This document shows positions 7,074 through 13,314 of a DNA stretch of 46,673 bases, in pieces (the stretch's first letter is position 1; each line of letters opens with the position of its first letter). The notes under the pieces were generated by a model. It made no database searches. It was not told where the DNA came from and saw only the letters and a list, made by a program, of their open reading frames with translations. The translations under genes were made by a program, and so were the position numbers. The stretch comes from a virus, in the IMG/VR virus record IMGVR_UViG_3300023181_000042, positions 1-46,673 of that record. The stretch is one strand, 5' to 3'.

Positions 7074-7519
7074 GCGCGCGCCCACTGGTGTTTGGCGCAC
7101 GGAATTGTCTCTGTCGGCTCACCACAGACCGCACACCCGTAAATCACGCCGTCTTCACCGAGGACGTCAGGCGCTTCGCCCTTTGTCCACGGTGCTTCGA
7201 TGCAGGCGGTGAGGCGATCGGCCTCCCCCTCCCAATATGCGATGCCGACTAGTGCATCCTGGTACGCGGCGGGCCAATCTTCGCGGCCGATCTGCTCCGG
7301 GACCGCCAGATCCTTTTTTGCCTTTGTCAACGCCGAGTCGCTTTCGGCAAGTTCGTGCTCCCGCGCGTGAAGATTGTCCCACAGCGAGTTCACCTCTTCA
7401 GCCAGTTCCAGTAGCAGCCGCGGAACGCTGTCCTTCAGCGTCGGCGGCACCCCTGTAAGGGTCTGCAGGTAAGCGGACATCGCCTTGGCATCCGTCACGA
7501 TGGGGTCTTCCTTCGTCAT
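7070..7519 (-). CDS. Helical protein with C-terminal zinc motif
   Basis: A 149-residue protein. Residues 30-110 are charged and helical. The C-terminus has CAVCGEPTETIPCAKH, a likely C-x2-C...C-x2-H zinc knuckle. A good ribosome site AGGGAG precedes ATG 7519. It is the first gene after the operator-like repeats at 7539-7582 and probably leads the leftward unit. Function unknown. Confidence 0.65.
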   Translation of the reverse strand: MTKEDPIVTDAKAMSAYLQTLTGVPPTLKDSVPRLLLELAEEVNSLWDNLHAREHELAESDSALTKAKKDLAVPEQIGREDWPAAYQDALVGIAYWEGEADRLTACIEAPWTKGEAPDVLGEDGVIYGCAVCGEPTETIPCAKHQWARA

Positions 7520-7538
7520 GCTGCACTCCCTAAATCGG

Positions 7539-7582
7539 TGTACATACACCATACCAAAGAAGGCTCCGCATGTACATACACC
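7539..7582 (-). promoter_or_regulatory. Two 12-bp operator-like repeats
   Basis: GGTGTATGTACA (minus-strand reading) occurs exactly at 7539-7550 and 7571-7582, 32 bp apart, about three helical turns. The first copy extends to the palindrome GGTGTA-TG-TACACC. They lie upstream of the 7519 start, where a regulator of the leftward unit should bind. Confidence 0.5.
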
Positions 7583-7589
7583 CGCACCA

Positions 7590-7856
7590 CTATTCTTGTT
7601 GCTTCCCCACCCATCCGATATACGGAACCCCAGACGGCCCACGAGTCGACGTGAACCACGTATGCGCCGCCTTACATGCCGCGGTAAGGGACGTGTAGTA
7701 ACCGTGCGTGCTGCCATCCATTAGGGACACACGGTAACCCAACTCAGGGCCACGACGGACGAACGTGATTGTTGCGTACGGATTACCCAGTGGGCCGAGC
7801 ATGCGCCATGTGCCAGGAGGGGACTCGTGGGCGTTCAGGATCGGGGACCAAGGCAT
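7590..7856 (-). CDS. Small uncharacterised protein
   Basis: An 88-residue frame with beta-type periodicity in the middle (YATITFVRRG, YRVSLMDG) and an aromatic C-terminus. Coding-like base use supports it. There is no ribosome site before ATG 7856; a leaderless message is possible. Function unknown. Confidence 0.5.
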   Translation of the reverse strand: MPWSPILNAHESPPGTWRMLGPLGNPYATITFVRRGPELGYRVSLMDGSTHGYYTSLTAACKAAHTWFTSTRGPSGVPYIGWVGKQQE

Positions 7857-7916
7857 GCAGGAATGGTACGCGCGGTAACCTAAAAGGGATCAGGCAAAAC
7901 CGGATGTGCACACCAC

Positions 7917-8160
7917 TGTGTAGTTCTCGCCAAGTCGGATCGCCGCACATCCCAGTAGATAAAAGGGATGCGCCTCTGTAGCTCAATGGAAGAGCAATTC
8001 CGTCCTAAGGAATGACAGGGGCTTTTTTGCTGCCTATATTGCAGGCCGAAATAGCCGTTTTGCCCAGTGTTTATAAGGGTTTTCAGGATGGCATTGCTAA
8101 CAGTGGCAACTCTATGGTTTGCCGGTAGTTGTGTAGACCTTTGTGTAGTCTTGGTGTACT
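7917..8160 (+). repeat. GTGTAG sites flanking the tRNA-like element (integrase arm-site candidates)
   Basis: GTGTAG occurs at 7918-7923 on the left, and at 8131-8136, 8143-8148 and (as GTGTAC) 8154-8159 on the right, all in one orientation. The right cluster repeats every 11-12 bp. Short direct repeats on both sides of a core are typical of integrase arm-binding sites. Confidence 0.45.
7972..8022 (+). other. T-armless tRNA-Arg(CCU)-like element, candidate attP core
   Basis: The sequence folds as a tRNA lacking the T arm. Acceptor stem 7972-7978/8016-8022 has 7 bp. T8-A9 is followed by D arm GCTC/GAGC (7981-7995). The anticodon arm is ATTCC/GGAAT (7997-8013) with loop GTCCTAA, giving anticodon CCT (8004-8006) and U33 in place. 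Only two bases link this to the 3' acceptor strand, so variable loop and T arm are missing. There is no CCA; six T follow at 8023. A working bacterial tRNA is unlikely. The best readings are an attP core copied from a host tRNA-Arg gene, or a deleted tRNA gene now acting as a terminator. Confidence 0.5.
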
Positions 8161-8171
8161 GTAATGAGAAA

Positions 8172-8201
8172 GGCCCCGCAGCGCTGGAACGCTACGAGGC
8201 C
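8172..8201 (+). promoter_or_regulatory. Imperfect hairpin in the early leader
   Basis: GGCC...GGCC outer arms with an AGCG/CGCT inner stem, and mismatches between. It lies upstream of the first early gene. It has no T run, so a leader structure is likelier than a terminator. Confidence 0.3.
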
Positions 8202-8233
8202 AGGCCCAATCCCTGAGTTAGCAAGGACTGAAC

Positions 8234-8392
8234 GTGACCGACTTTAACACAACCTTCCATAGAAGACCCGTGCACATCGGCGTCATCAACGGCGCGGTGT
8301 GGAGTGCGCACGACAGAGATGGTGCCCACAAGGGCGTGGGCAACACCAACTCAACAAACCTCAGCATCACCGATGTAAGGAGTGCAGCATGA
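8234..8392 (+). CDS. Small early protein, GTG start
   Basis: A 52-residue frame from GTG 8234, with AAGGA (8223-8227) six bases upstream and an ATGA overlap with the next gene. Both signals support it. Rich in Asn, Thr and His; no recognised domain. Confidence 0.55.
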   Translation: MTDFNTTFHRRPVHIGVINGAVWSAHDRDGAHKGVGNTNSTNLSITDVRSAA

Positions 8393-8529
8393 GCGAGCAG
8401 ACAGAAATCAACCTCCCCGCGGAACTTGCGTGGGCCGGATACTTGCGGTGGATTCTCGAAACAACCGACATCACCGAAGCCGAGATCCCACGCGAGAGGG
8501 AACTGTTCATGGTGGGGTTCGAGGCATGA
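8389..8529 (+). CDS. Small acidic protein
   Basis: A 46-residue protein with ribosome site AAGGAG (8378-8383). Trp/Glu-rich helix in the middle and an acidic second half. ATGA overlaps on both sides. Function unknown. Confidence 0.6.
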   Translation: MSEQTEINLPAELAWAGYLRWILETTDITEAEIPRERELFMVGFEA

Positions 8530-8801
8530 GCGTACCCGACTTCAGTGTCGAGGCAAAGACGGCCGCACGTGCTCATCTGGGGATGGCTTCGGACGAACCG
8601 AACTCGGCCACGGGATTCGCCACACGCCAGGAGTTCGAGCGCATAGCGCTGATATTTGACTCGGGCAGCGCGGAAGGCGACACGGCGGCGGCCGAAGCAA
8701 TTTTCGCTCGCATCACCGATCTCCCGAAGAAGGGCAACACGTACCAAGTCCATGTATCCGACCTGCTCGAGATCATGGCCGAACACGGGTTGACCGAATG
8801 A
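8526..8801 (+). CDS. Uncharacterised small protein
   Basis: A 91-residue protein, mixed helical, slightly acidic, with no Cys and no recognisable motif. It sits in the ATGA-linked series that leads into the integrase gene. Confidence 0.6.
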   Translation: MSVPDFSVEAKTAARAHLGMASDEPNSATGFATRQEFERIALIFDSGSAEGDTAAAEAIFARITDLPKKGNTYQVHVSDLLEIMAEHGLTE

Positions 8802-8959
8802 ACGCCGGTTCGTGCCATTGCGGCGCTCCGACAGCGGAAGAAGCGGGCATGTCGCGGGACGATTTTCTTTCAGACACCCTGCGCGAGATGTTCTGCCTCG
8901 CCTGCGCGACGGTCCGTTGTGATGCTTTCCCGGGCGCTTGCAAAGAGGTGGCTGAATGA
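8798..8959 (+). CDS. Cys-rich micro-protein
   Basis: A 53-residue protein with an N-terminal CHCG pair and a second CLAC pair near residue 35, followed by two more Cys. The two CxC/CxxC pairs suggest a zinc ribbon. ATGA overlaps on both sides support translation. Function unknown. Confidence 0.55.
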   Translation: MNAGSCHCGAPTAEEAGMSRDDFLSDTLREMFCLACATVRCDAFPGACKEVAE

Positions 8960-9162
8960 GCGACCGCAGCAAGGCGTGGGAGGCGTTCAGCGATCGCCAG
9001 AACATCTACCGGGAGCGCGAAGGCCTGCCGCCGTTCAGTGCAAACCTGCGCGAGTTCGCCCCCATGATGGCCGGTTTCTGCGAAGGATATTCGGCGGCCA
9101 TCTTCGATTCCACCATGGCGGTTAGCCTCGCCCTGAGCACAGAGAACGAGATTGCCGAATGA
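8956..9162 (+). CDS. Small helical protein
   Basis: A 68-residue protein, helical by composition, with a Met/Ala-rich second half. ATGA overlaps with both neighbours. No recognised domain. Confidence 0.6.
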   Translation: MSDRSKAWEAFSDRQNIYREREGLPPFSANLREFAPMMAGFCEGYSAAIFDSTMAVSLALSTENEIAE

Positions 9163-9308
9163 CCACAATGGATTATCTGATCATCATCGGCAGCGGCCTT
9201 GCGGGGTCCGTCGTCGGCGCGGTGGCGGGCATTGCCCTCTCGCTTTGGCTGATACGCATTATCGAGCGCAAAGATGAGAAGCGCCGGCGCGCGGGGTGGG
9301 GGCGGTGA
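9159..9308 (+). CDS. Single-helix membrane micro-protein
   Basis: A 49-residue protein with one hydrophobic helix (about 5-33, Gly-rich in its first half) followed by a strongly basic tail, predicting an inner-membrane peptide with a cytoplasmic C-terminus. It might act in exclusion or signalling; nothing proves it. Confidence 0.6.
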   Translation: MTTMDYLIIIGSGLAGSVVGAVAGIALSLWLIRIIERKDEKRRRAGWGR

Positions 9309-9514
9309 TCCCGCGCTGGTATCGGGAGGAGAAGCGGTTGCAGCGCCTACGCGATCGGCCCGAGGCGACCCGAGCCCGAGCCGCTCGAATCCGGGCGGAG
9401 CGGGCGGCACTGGCACACCTACTGCGCTCCCAGATGGATTCCATGAAACGAGCGCACCCGGGCGTATTCACCCCGGAATTCAACCGATCACAGGGATGGA
9501 CAGAAGCCCCATGA
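9305..9514 (+). CDS. IPRWYR-family small protein, copy 2
   Basis: A 69-residue, Arg-rich paralogue of the leftward protein at 6870-7073: same IPRWYREEKRLQ start and RSQGWTE end. Start is GTG 9305, overlapping the preceding stop. It directly precedes and overlaps the integrase, so it may be expressed with it. The basic core would suit nucleic-acid binding. Confidence 0.7.
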   Translation: MIPRWYREEKRLQRLRDRPEATRARAARIRAERAALAHLLRSQMDSMKRAHPGVFTPEFNRSQGWTEAP

Positions 9515-10758
9515 GCCCACGTACTCGTAAGTCTGGTGATGGCGCTCTCTACTACGACAAGAAACGCGACCTGTGGATTGGCGTGTTCGACAACGGGACG
9601 AAACCGGACGGGTCGCGTAAGCAAGTTCGGGTCAGCTCACGGTCGCAAACCAAAGCCCGCGAAAAGATGGACGCGAAGAAAGCCGAAATCAAAGCCAACT
9701 ACGGCGAACCATTCTCCAACCAGACCGTCGCAGAGTGGGGCGAATACTGGCTGAAAGAGATCCAGCAGCCGAAGATGAAACCAGGACCGTGGCGTTCCTA
9801 CAGCTCCATGTGGAAGAACTGGATTCTGAAGCCTATCGGGAAGCTGAAAGTCAAAGAGGTGCGGCCATCTGATCTGCGCCGCATCTACGACAACATCGCG
9901 CGCGCGGACAAGTCCGATGCTACCCGGCTCAAAGCACACGTCGTCATGTCATCCATGTTCGAAGCCGCACGCCTCGAAGGTGTGACCGGAGTCAACGTCG
10001 CCAAGAACATCCGACCACCCAAAGTCATCCGCGGCGACCGTGCAGCACGCAGCACATTCGAACCCGACGTGACACTGCGCATCCTCCAAGAAGCCCTCAA
10101 CCACCGACACCCCACCAAGTGGATCGTCTCGCTGTACGCAGGCATCCGACAAGGGGAGCGGCTAGGGGCAACCATCGATTCCGTCGACCTCGTACGTGGC
10201 GTGTTCACCGTCCAATGGAACCTCGTAGAAGGCAACTACGAACACGGATGCGGCGGCACATGCGGGAAACGTGCGGCTGGCTGGTGCCCCTCTAAGCGCC
10301 TCATAATTCCCCAAGGCATCGTCCACCGCATTCTGCGCGGACGGCTCATGCTCGTGCCACCCAAGAGCGGAGAAGCACGATCCTTCTCCCTCCCGCCAAC
10401 ACTGGTCGACCTACTCGAGAAGCACATCGCCGAGCTCAGCCTGCAAGACAATCCGCACAGCCTCCTATGGCCCGCCGCTGACGGTCGACCGATGTCAAGC
10501 CGCGACGATCAAGCCGAGTGGAAAGCACTCATCGCAGCAGCCGGCGTCAAGGATGAGTCGATAACTAGCTATTGGGCGCGGCACACAGCAATCAGCGACC
10601 TATCCGCATCCGGCGTAACCGACCGCGCAATCGGCGACATGGTAGGACACCGGTCACCAGGGGTCACGGGCAACTACACGCACCTGTCCCGACAGGACAG
10701 CATCGACGCCATGAAGAAGCTGGAAGAACGCCGGAACGCTACACCCGCTACCAAGTAG
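9511..10758 (+). CDS. int: Tyrosine-type integrase
   Basis: A 415-residue site-specific recombinase. The N-terminal arm-binding domain (1-65) and core-binding domain (about 70-170) precede the catalytic domain. Catalytic residues can be placed as Arg213 (GIRQGE), Lys285 (PPKSGEA), Arg357-His358 in YWARHT, His380 (GHRS) and nucleophile Tyr389. The first position of the usual HxxR box is Tyr354 instead of His. An insert at 243-260 holds Cys247, Cys251 and Cys259 with His245, a knuckle-like insertion I recall from other actinophage integrases. ATG 9511 overlaps the preceding stop; an upstream extension in this frame is only overlap with two real genes. It should recombine attP near 8.0 kb. Confidence 0.93.
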   Translation: MSPRTRKSGDGALYYDKKRDLWIGVFDNGTKPDGSRKQVRVSSRSQTKAREKMDAKKAEIKANYGEPFSNQTVAEWGEYWLKEIQQPKMKPGPWRSYSSMWKNWILKPIGKLKVKEVRPSDLRRIYDNIARADKSDATRLKAHVVMSSMFEAARLEGVTGVNVAKNIRPPKVIRGDRAARSTFEPDVTLRILQEALNHRHPTKWIVSLYAGIRQGERLGATIDSVDLVRGVFTVQWNLVEGNYEHGCGGTCGKRAAGWCPSKRLIIPQGIVHRILRGRLMLVPPKSGEARSFSLPPTLVDLLEKHIAELSLQDNPHSLLWPAADGRPMSSRDDQAEWKALIAAAGVKDESITSYWARHTAISDLSASGVTDRAIGDMVGHRSPGVTGNYTHLSRQDSIDAMKKLEERRNATPATK

Positions 10759-10785
10759 TCGCACAGAAAGTCGTGCGGCACACCA

Positions 10786-10830
10786 CCCCGGACTGGGGGT
10801 ATATCGAATACCCCCTGTTCCGGGGCGGTT
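10786..10830. terminator. Strong hairpin after the integrase
   Basis: An 8-bp inner stem (GGGGGTAT/ATACCCCC, 10795-10802 with 10808-10815) is stacked on a 7-bp outer stem (10786-10792 with 10819-10825), followed by GGTTTAAAC. It lies directly after the int stop and could act in both directions. Confidence 0.65.
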
Positions 10831-10843
10831 TAAACATGTGACA

Positions 10844-10879
10844 AGTTGACTTGTTATTTCCGTAGCGGGAAATACGATT
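10844..10879 (+). promoter_or_regulatory. Promoter with palindromic operator upstream of the Xis-like gene
   Basis: A perfect 7-bp inverted repeat, TATTTCC-N6-GGAAATA (10855-10874), lies where a promoter should be. TTGACT (10844-10849) or TTGTTA (10851-10856) may serve as -35 and TACGAT (10873-10878) as -10. The half-site ATTTCCGT recurs upstream of the leftward repressor (ACGGAAAT, 11386-11393), suggesting one regulator acts on both. Confidence 0.45.
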
Positions 10880-10929
10880 CACATTGTCAGCGGGGATGCG
10901 TATGGTCGGGGGCAACAGAAAGAGACCAC

Positions 10930-11121
10930 ATGTGCCAACCCAGCTACACGCCGGACGACGCTGCAGTCGCAACCGGGCTCGACATCTCACACATCGATGC
11001 AGCAATACGATCCGGAGATCTCAGAGCAAGAGTCGTTGGATACCAGCTCGTCGTAACAAGCCGCGACCTCAAGAAATGGCTAGCAAGCCAGCCGCTACTC
11101 GTACTTACGAAGGTTCGTTAG
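10930..11121 (+). CDS. Excisionase-like / winged-HTH protein
   Basis: A 63-residue protein. YTPDDAAVATGLD starts a helix-turn-helix like those of AlpA/Xis proteins, and SRDLKKWL ends the typical excisionase-type wing. Its position just downstream of int with its own operator-bearing promoter suits a recombination directionality factor. Its 3' end overlaps the convergent repressor by 27 bp. Confidence 0.6.
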   Translation: MCQPSYTPDDAAVATGLDISHIDAAIRSGDLRARVVGYQLVVTSRDLKKWLASQPLLVLTKVR

Positions 11122-11364
11122 AGTCCTGGCCGGCTCAATAACATCATCAACGAGGTCGAGCTTCAAAAACCGGCACATGGCGTCGAGTTCAACAACGTCC
11201 GGTGACTTCTTCCCGTTCAAATAGTTCGACACCTGCGAAGGTGATATGCCCGTCGCATCGGCAATCTTCTGATTGGTGGTGCGGCGGGCACCTTTTTGTA
11301 TCCGCAACGTCTCCGCCATCGCTTTCGCGAAGGCCGTAGTTGCTGGCTTCTTTCCTGTAGGCAT
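11095..11364 (-). CDS. XRE-family repressor (CI-like candidate)
   Basis: An 89-residue DNA-binding protein. A five-helix XRE domain spans about 25-80: NQKIADATGISPSQVSNYLNG is the HTH with recognition helix SPSQVSNYL. It is transcribed leftward, divergent from the Cro-like gene at 11442, which is the classic immunity arrangement. A -10-like TATATG lies close upstream with no strong ribosome site. It probably maintains lysogeny by binding the palindromes at 10855-10874 and 11416-11448. It lacks any C-terminal oligomerisation or peptidase domain. Confidence 0.72.
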   Translation of the reverse strand: MPTGKKPATTAFAKAMAETLRIQKGARRTTNQKIADATGISPSQVSNYLNGKKSPDVVELDAMCRFLKLDLVDDVIEPARTLTNLRKYE

Positions 11365-11415
11365 CCCGAAATCATTGCATATAGGACGGAAATGCGGAAT
11401 TCGTGTTGCGCATCC

Positions 11416-11448
11416 GTTCCATATGTGGCAAAGTAACTCATATGGAAC
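11416..11448. promoter_or_regulatory. 10-bp inverted repeat overlapping a start codon
   Basis: GTTCCATATG (11416-11425) and CATATGGAAC (11439-11448) are perfect inverted copies 13 bp apart. The right half contains ATG 11442. The spacer holds AAAGTA, a possible -10, which would give an almost leaderless message. A protein bound here would cover promoter, start site and first codons together. Confidence 0.55.
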
Positions 11449-11681
11449 AGAGCCCGCTTAGAAGAACCGCCCTCGCGGAAGAGCTTCTTGCAGAAATGGC
11501 GCGCAAGCGTGTCAGCAAGACGAAGGTGGCCGAAGCTGCCGGAATCCACCCGGATACCCTCACCCGCAAGCTCGCGAACGGCGAGAAGTTTGAAATCTCC
11601 GCATTTCAGCTTCTCGCCGTTTGCGCCTACCTTGACGTGCCGTACGCCGAACTCATCGAACGAGCGCGAGCAGCAGCATGA
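11442..11681 (+). CDS. Cro-like HTH regulator
   Basis: A 79-residue HTH protein. The motif is KTKVAEAAGIHPDTLTRKL (about 27-45) within an XRE-type domain. It is divergent from the leftward repressor and heads the long early rightward operon, as Cro does. No ribosome site precedes the ATG, consistent with a leaderless transcript from the overlapping operator-promoter. Confidence 0.68.
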   Translation: MEQSPLRRTALAEELLAEMARKRVSKTKVAEAAGIHPDTLTRKLANGEKFEISAFQLLAVCAYLDVPYAELIERARAAA

Positions 11682-11896
11682 ACGGCCTGCGCATGGAGTT
11701 CGCGCCCGCCCTCATGACCCGCGAGACAGCGGCCTACTACATCGACGGATCACTCCGCGACATAGACCGCCTCCGCGAAACGAAAGAAATCACCCCCGTT
11801 GGCACGGGCAGGAGAGTCAAGTACCGCAAGAGCGAACTTGACGCCTACATTGCCAAGATCGCCGAACGCCCCGCAACGAGGGGGCAGAACTCGTGA
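11678..11896 (+). CDS. MerR/AlpA-type HTH protein (second Xis candidate)
   Basis: A 72-residue protein of the helix-turn-helix type used by excisionases and AlpA. LMTRETAAYYIDGSLRDIDR is the HTH, and GRRVKYRKSELDAYIAK is the wing and final helix. ATGA overlap with the Cro-like gene. It competes with the protein at 10930 for the excisionase role. Confidence 0.65.
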   Translation: MNGLRMEFAPALMTRETAAYYIDGSLRDIDRLRETKEITPVGTGRRVKYRKSELDAYIAKIAERPATRGQNS

Positions 11897-12156
11897 CCGC
11901 CACGAACGCACAGGCCGCAGTGGATGCCGCGTCGAAGATCACAACCGTGGCTCTCGATAGCCGCATGAACTTTGTTCCCCGTGATCACACCGTCGAGGCA
12001 CTTTTGGTTACGGCGGACAAGATCAAGCTGTGGCTCGACCGCCACGACGCCGCCGAGAAAGCCGCCGCTGAGATTGCTGAGCGGGGAACGATAGTTCAGA
12101 GAGTCAGCGTCCTGGAAGAGCGAATTGCCCCGACGCAAAAGGGGGCAAGCGCATGA
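11893..12156 (+). CDS. Uncharacterised helical protein
   Basis: An 87-residue protein starting at GTG 11893 (GTGA overlap). Ala/Glu-rich helices, with a C-terminal segment suited to a short coiled coil. No motif recognised. Confidence 0.6.
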   Translation: MTATNAQAAVDAASKITTVALDSRMNFVPRDHTVEALLVTADKIKLWLDRHDAAEKAAAEIAERGTIVQRVSVLEERIAPTQKGASA

Positions 12157-12764
12157 CCGCCCGCGCAACTGCCGGCGCTGTGACGTTCGGTGCACTGGCT
12201 ATTGCTGCGTGTGTTCTTGCCCCGACACCTGCCGACGCAACCGAGGTGCCTGCACCTGGTGTGACTGCGGTTTGGTACGCGCAGGGTACGGATCAGTGGC
12301 CGACGGATGGTCAGACTCTCAGCGCGCACACGTCGAGCACCGCACTGGATCTCGCGTTCGTGCAGTCGACGGCTGATGCGCTCGGTTGCGGGTTCACGAT
12401 CCAAGGCGACCTGTACGCCGATGATGCGACGACTGCTGCTCTGATTGCTGCGGGCAAGTTGTTCGCTGGTGGTACGGCTGCTGAGTCGTGGCCGGGTGGA
12501 CAGTATCTGCCGGAGTTCTCGACTGTCTTCTACACGGGCGACTGTGTTGCTGCTGTCGACCCGCAGCCCACCGACACTGCAGCCCCCGTCGACACCACGA
12601 CCCGTGACACCGTGTCGGACATTCAGGCGGCAACGAAACCTGTGCCAGAACTTGCTGCAACGGGTGTCGACATGGCAACCCCGACCGGTGTTGCGTTCCT
12701 GCTCATTGTTGGCGGGCTCATCCTCTGGTCTGTGAAGTTCATGAAGAAGCGAGAGAGCAAATGA
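12153..12764 (+). CDS. Secreted, sortase-anchored surface protein (LAxTG)
   Basis: A 203-residue protein with every mark of wall anchoring. It has a signal peptide (hydrophobic 8-22, likely cleavage after ADA near 29) and an extracellular region of about 130 residues with Cys80 and Cys131. A Pro/Thr/Asp spacer (137-165) precedes the sorting signal LAATG (167-171), a hydrophobic helix (178-194) and the charged tail KKRESK. LAxTG is the motif known for actinobacterial class E sortases. It lies in the early operon, so it would be displayed on infected or lysogenic cells. It may mask a receptor or exclude other phages; the ectodomain is not recognised. Confidence 0.8.
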   Translation: MTARATAGAVTFGALAIAACVLAPTPADATEVPAPGVTAVWYAQGTDQWPTDGQTLSAHTSSTALDLAFVQSTADALGCGFTIQGDLYADDATTAALIAAGKLFAGGTAAESWPGGQYLPEFSTVFYTGDCVAAVDPQPTDTAAPVDTTTRDTVSDIQAATKPVPELAATGVDMATPTGVAFLLIVGGLILWSVKFMKKRESK

Positions 12765-13222
12765 CCGAATACAACGAAGGCGACCTTGTGCGCGTCGAAA
12801 AAGGCGAAGTGCTCCATCAGGCGCGTCTGGTGCGCAGTGACCTTTGGGGCGACGCAACACGACTGTTTCTGCCCGGATTCTTGGCTGGCAAGTATGTGGA
12901 ACTGATCGCTGAGGAGGGCTTCACGGTGACCGTCATCGAGAAGGCGAAGCCGAAGGTGGAGTTGCCGACCGAGAGTGGCTTCTACCTCTCACGCGATGCC
13001 AAATTGTGGACGCTCGAAGTGAACGGCTACTGGCGCGATGACTACGACTACACCCGCCGCCCCGATGAAGCAGAAGCGCGCGCACCCTTCACCCGACTCG
13101 AACCGCGTGCTGTCACCGCAAAGGCCGTGCTGGACCGATTTGTCGCCGTCTATCAATCAACGCTTCGGACAACAATGCAAGACGTCGACACGGTCCGCGC
13201 TGAGTTCGGGGTGACCTCGTGA
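12761..13222 (+). CDS. Uncharacterised protein with SH3-like N-terminus
   Basis: A 153-residue protein. Residues 5-55 read as a small beta barrel (GDLVRVEKGEVLHQARLVRS), the middle is aromatic-rich (YLSRDAKLWTLEVNGYW), and the C-terminal 40 residues are helical. ATGA overlap with the surface-protein gene. Function unknown. Confidence 0.6.
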   Translation: MTEYNEGDLVRVEKGEVLHQARLVRSDLWGDATRLFLPGFLAGKYVELIAEEGFTVTVIEKAKPKVELPTESGFYLSRDAKLWTLEVNGYWRDDYDYTRRPDEAEARAPFTRLEPRAVTAKAVLDRFVAVYQSTLRTTMQDVDTVRAEFGVTS

Positions 13223-13314
13223 CCCGCACCGCACGCACCCAACTGTTTACGGTCTTGTCCGTGTTCCTGGTTGCGTTCCCGTTCCTGCTACTCATCCCCG
13301 CACCCAACCTGTAG
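13219..13314 (+). CDS. 31-residue membrane peptide
   Basis: GTG 13219 overlaps the preceding stop. A basic N-terminus is followed by one Leu/Phe/Val helix of about 20 residues and a short Pro-containing end. It looks like a single-pass membrane micro-protein. Confidence 0.5.
   Translation: MTRTARTQLFTVLSVFLVAFPFLLLIPAPNL

Larger units (their letters stand above)
7857..8233. other. Attachment-site region without protein genes
   Basis: This gap holds the T-armless tRNA-like element, GTGTAG repeats on both sides of it, and a long hairpin (8172-8201). It lies between the leftward cluster and the genes leading to the integrase. That is the position expected of attP plus an early promoter. Confidence 0.55.

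Noticed and set aside
9274-9510. N-terminal extension of the integrase by 79 residues
   Set aside because: Overlaps two ATGA/GTGA-linked genes in other frames; low-complexity Gly/Ala/Ser/Pro composition; ATG 9511 fits the family start.
11273-11461. 62-residue plus-strand frame
   Set aside because: Antisense to the leftward repressor and the operator region; no ribosome site.
12096-12860. 254-residue minus-strand frame
   Set aside because: Antisense to the surface-protein gene, whose signal peptide and sorting signal are clear.
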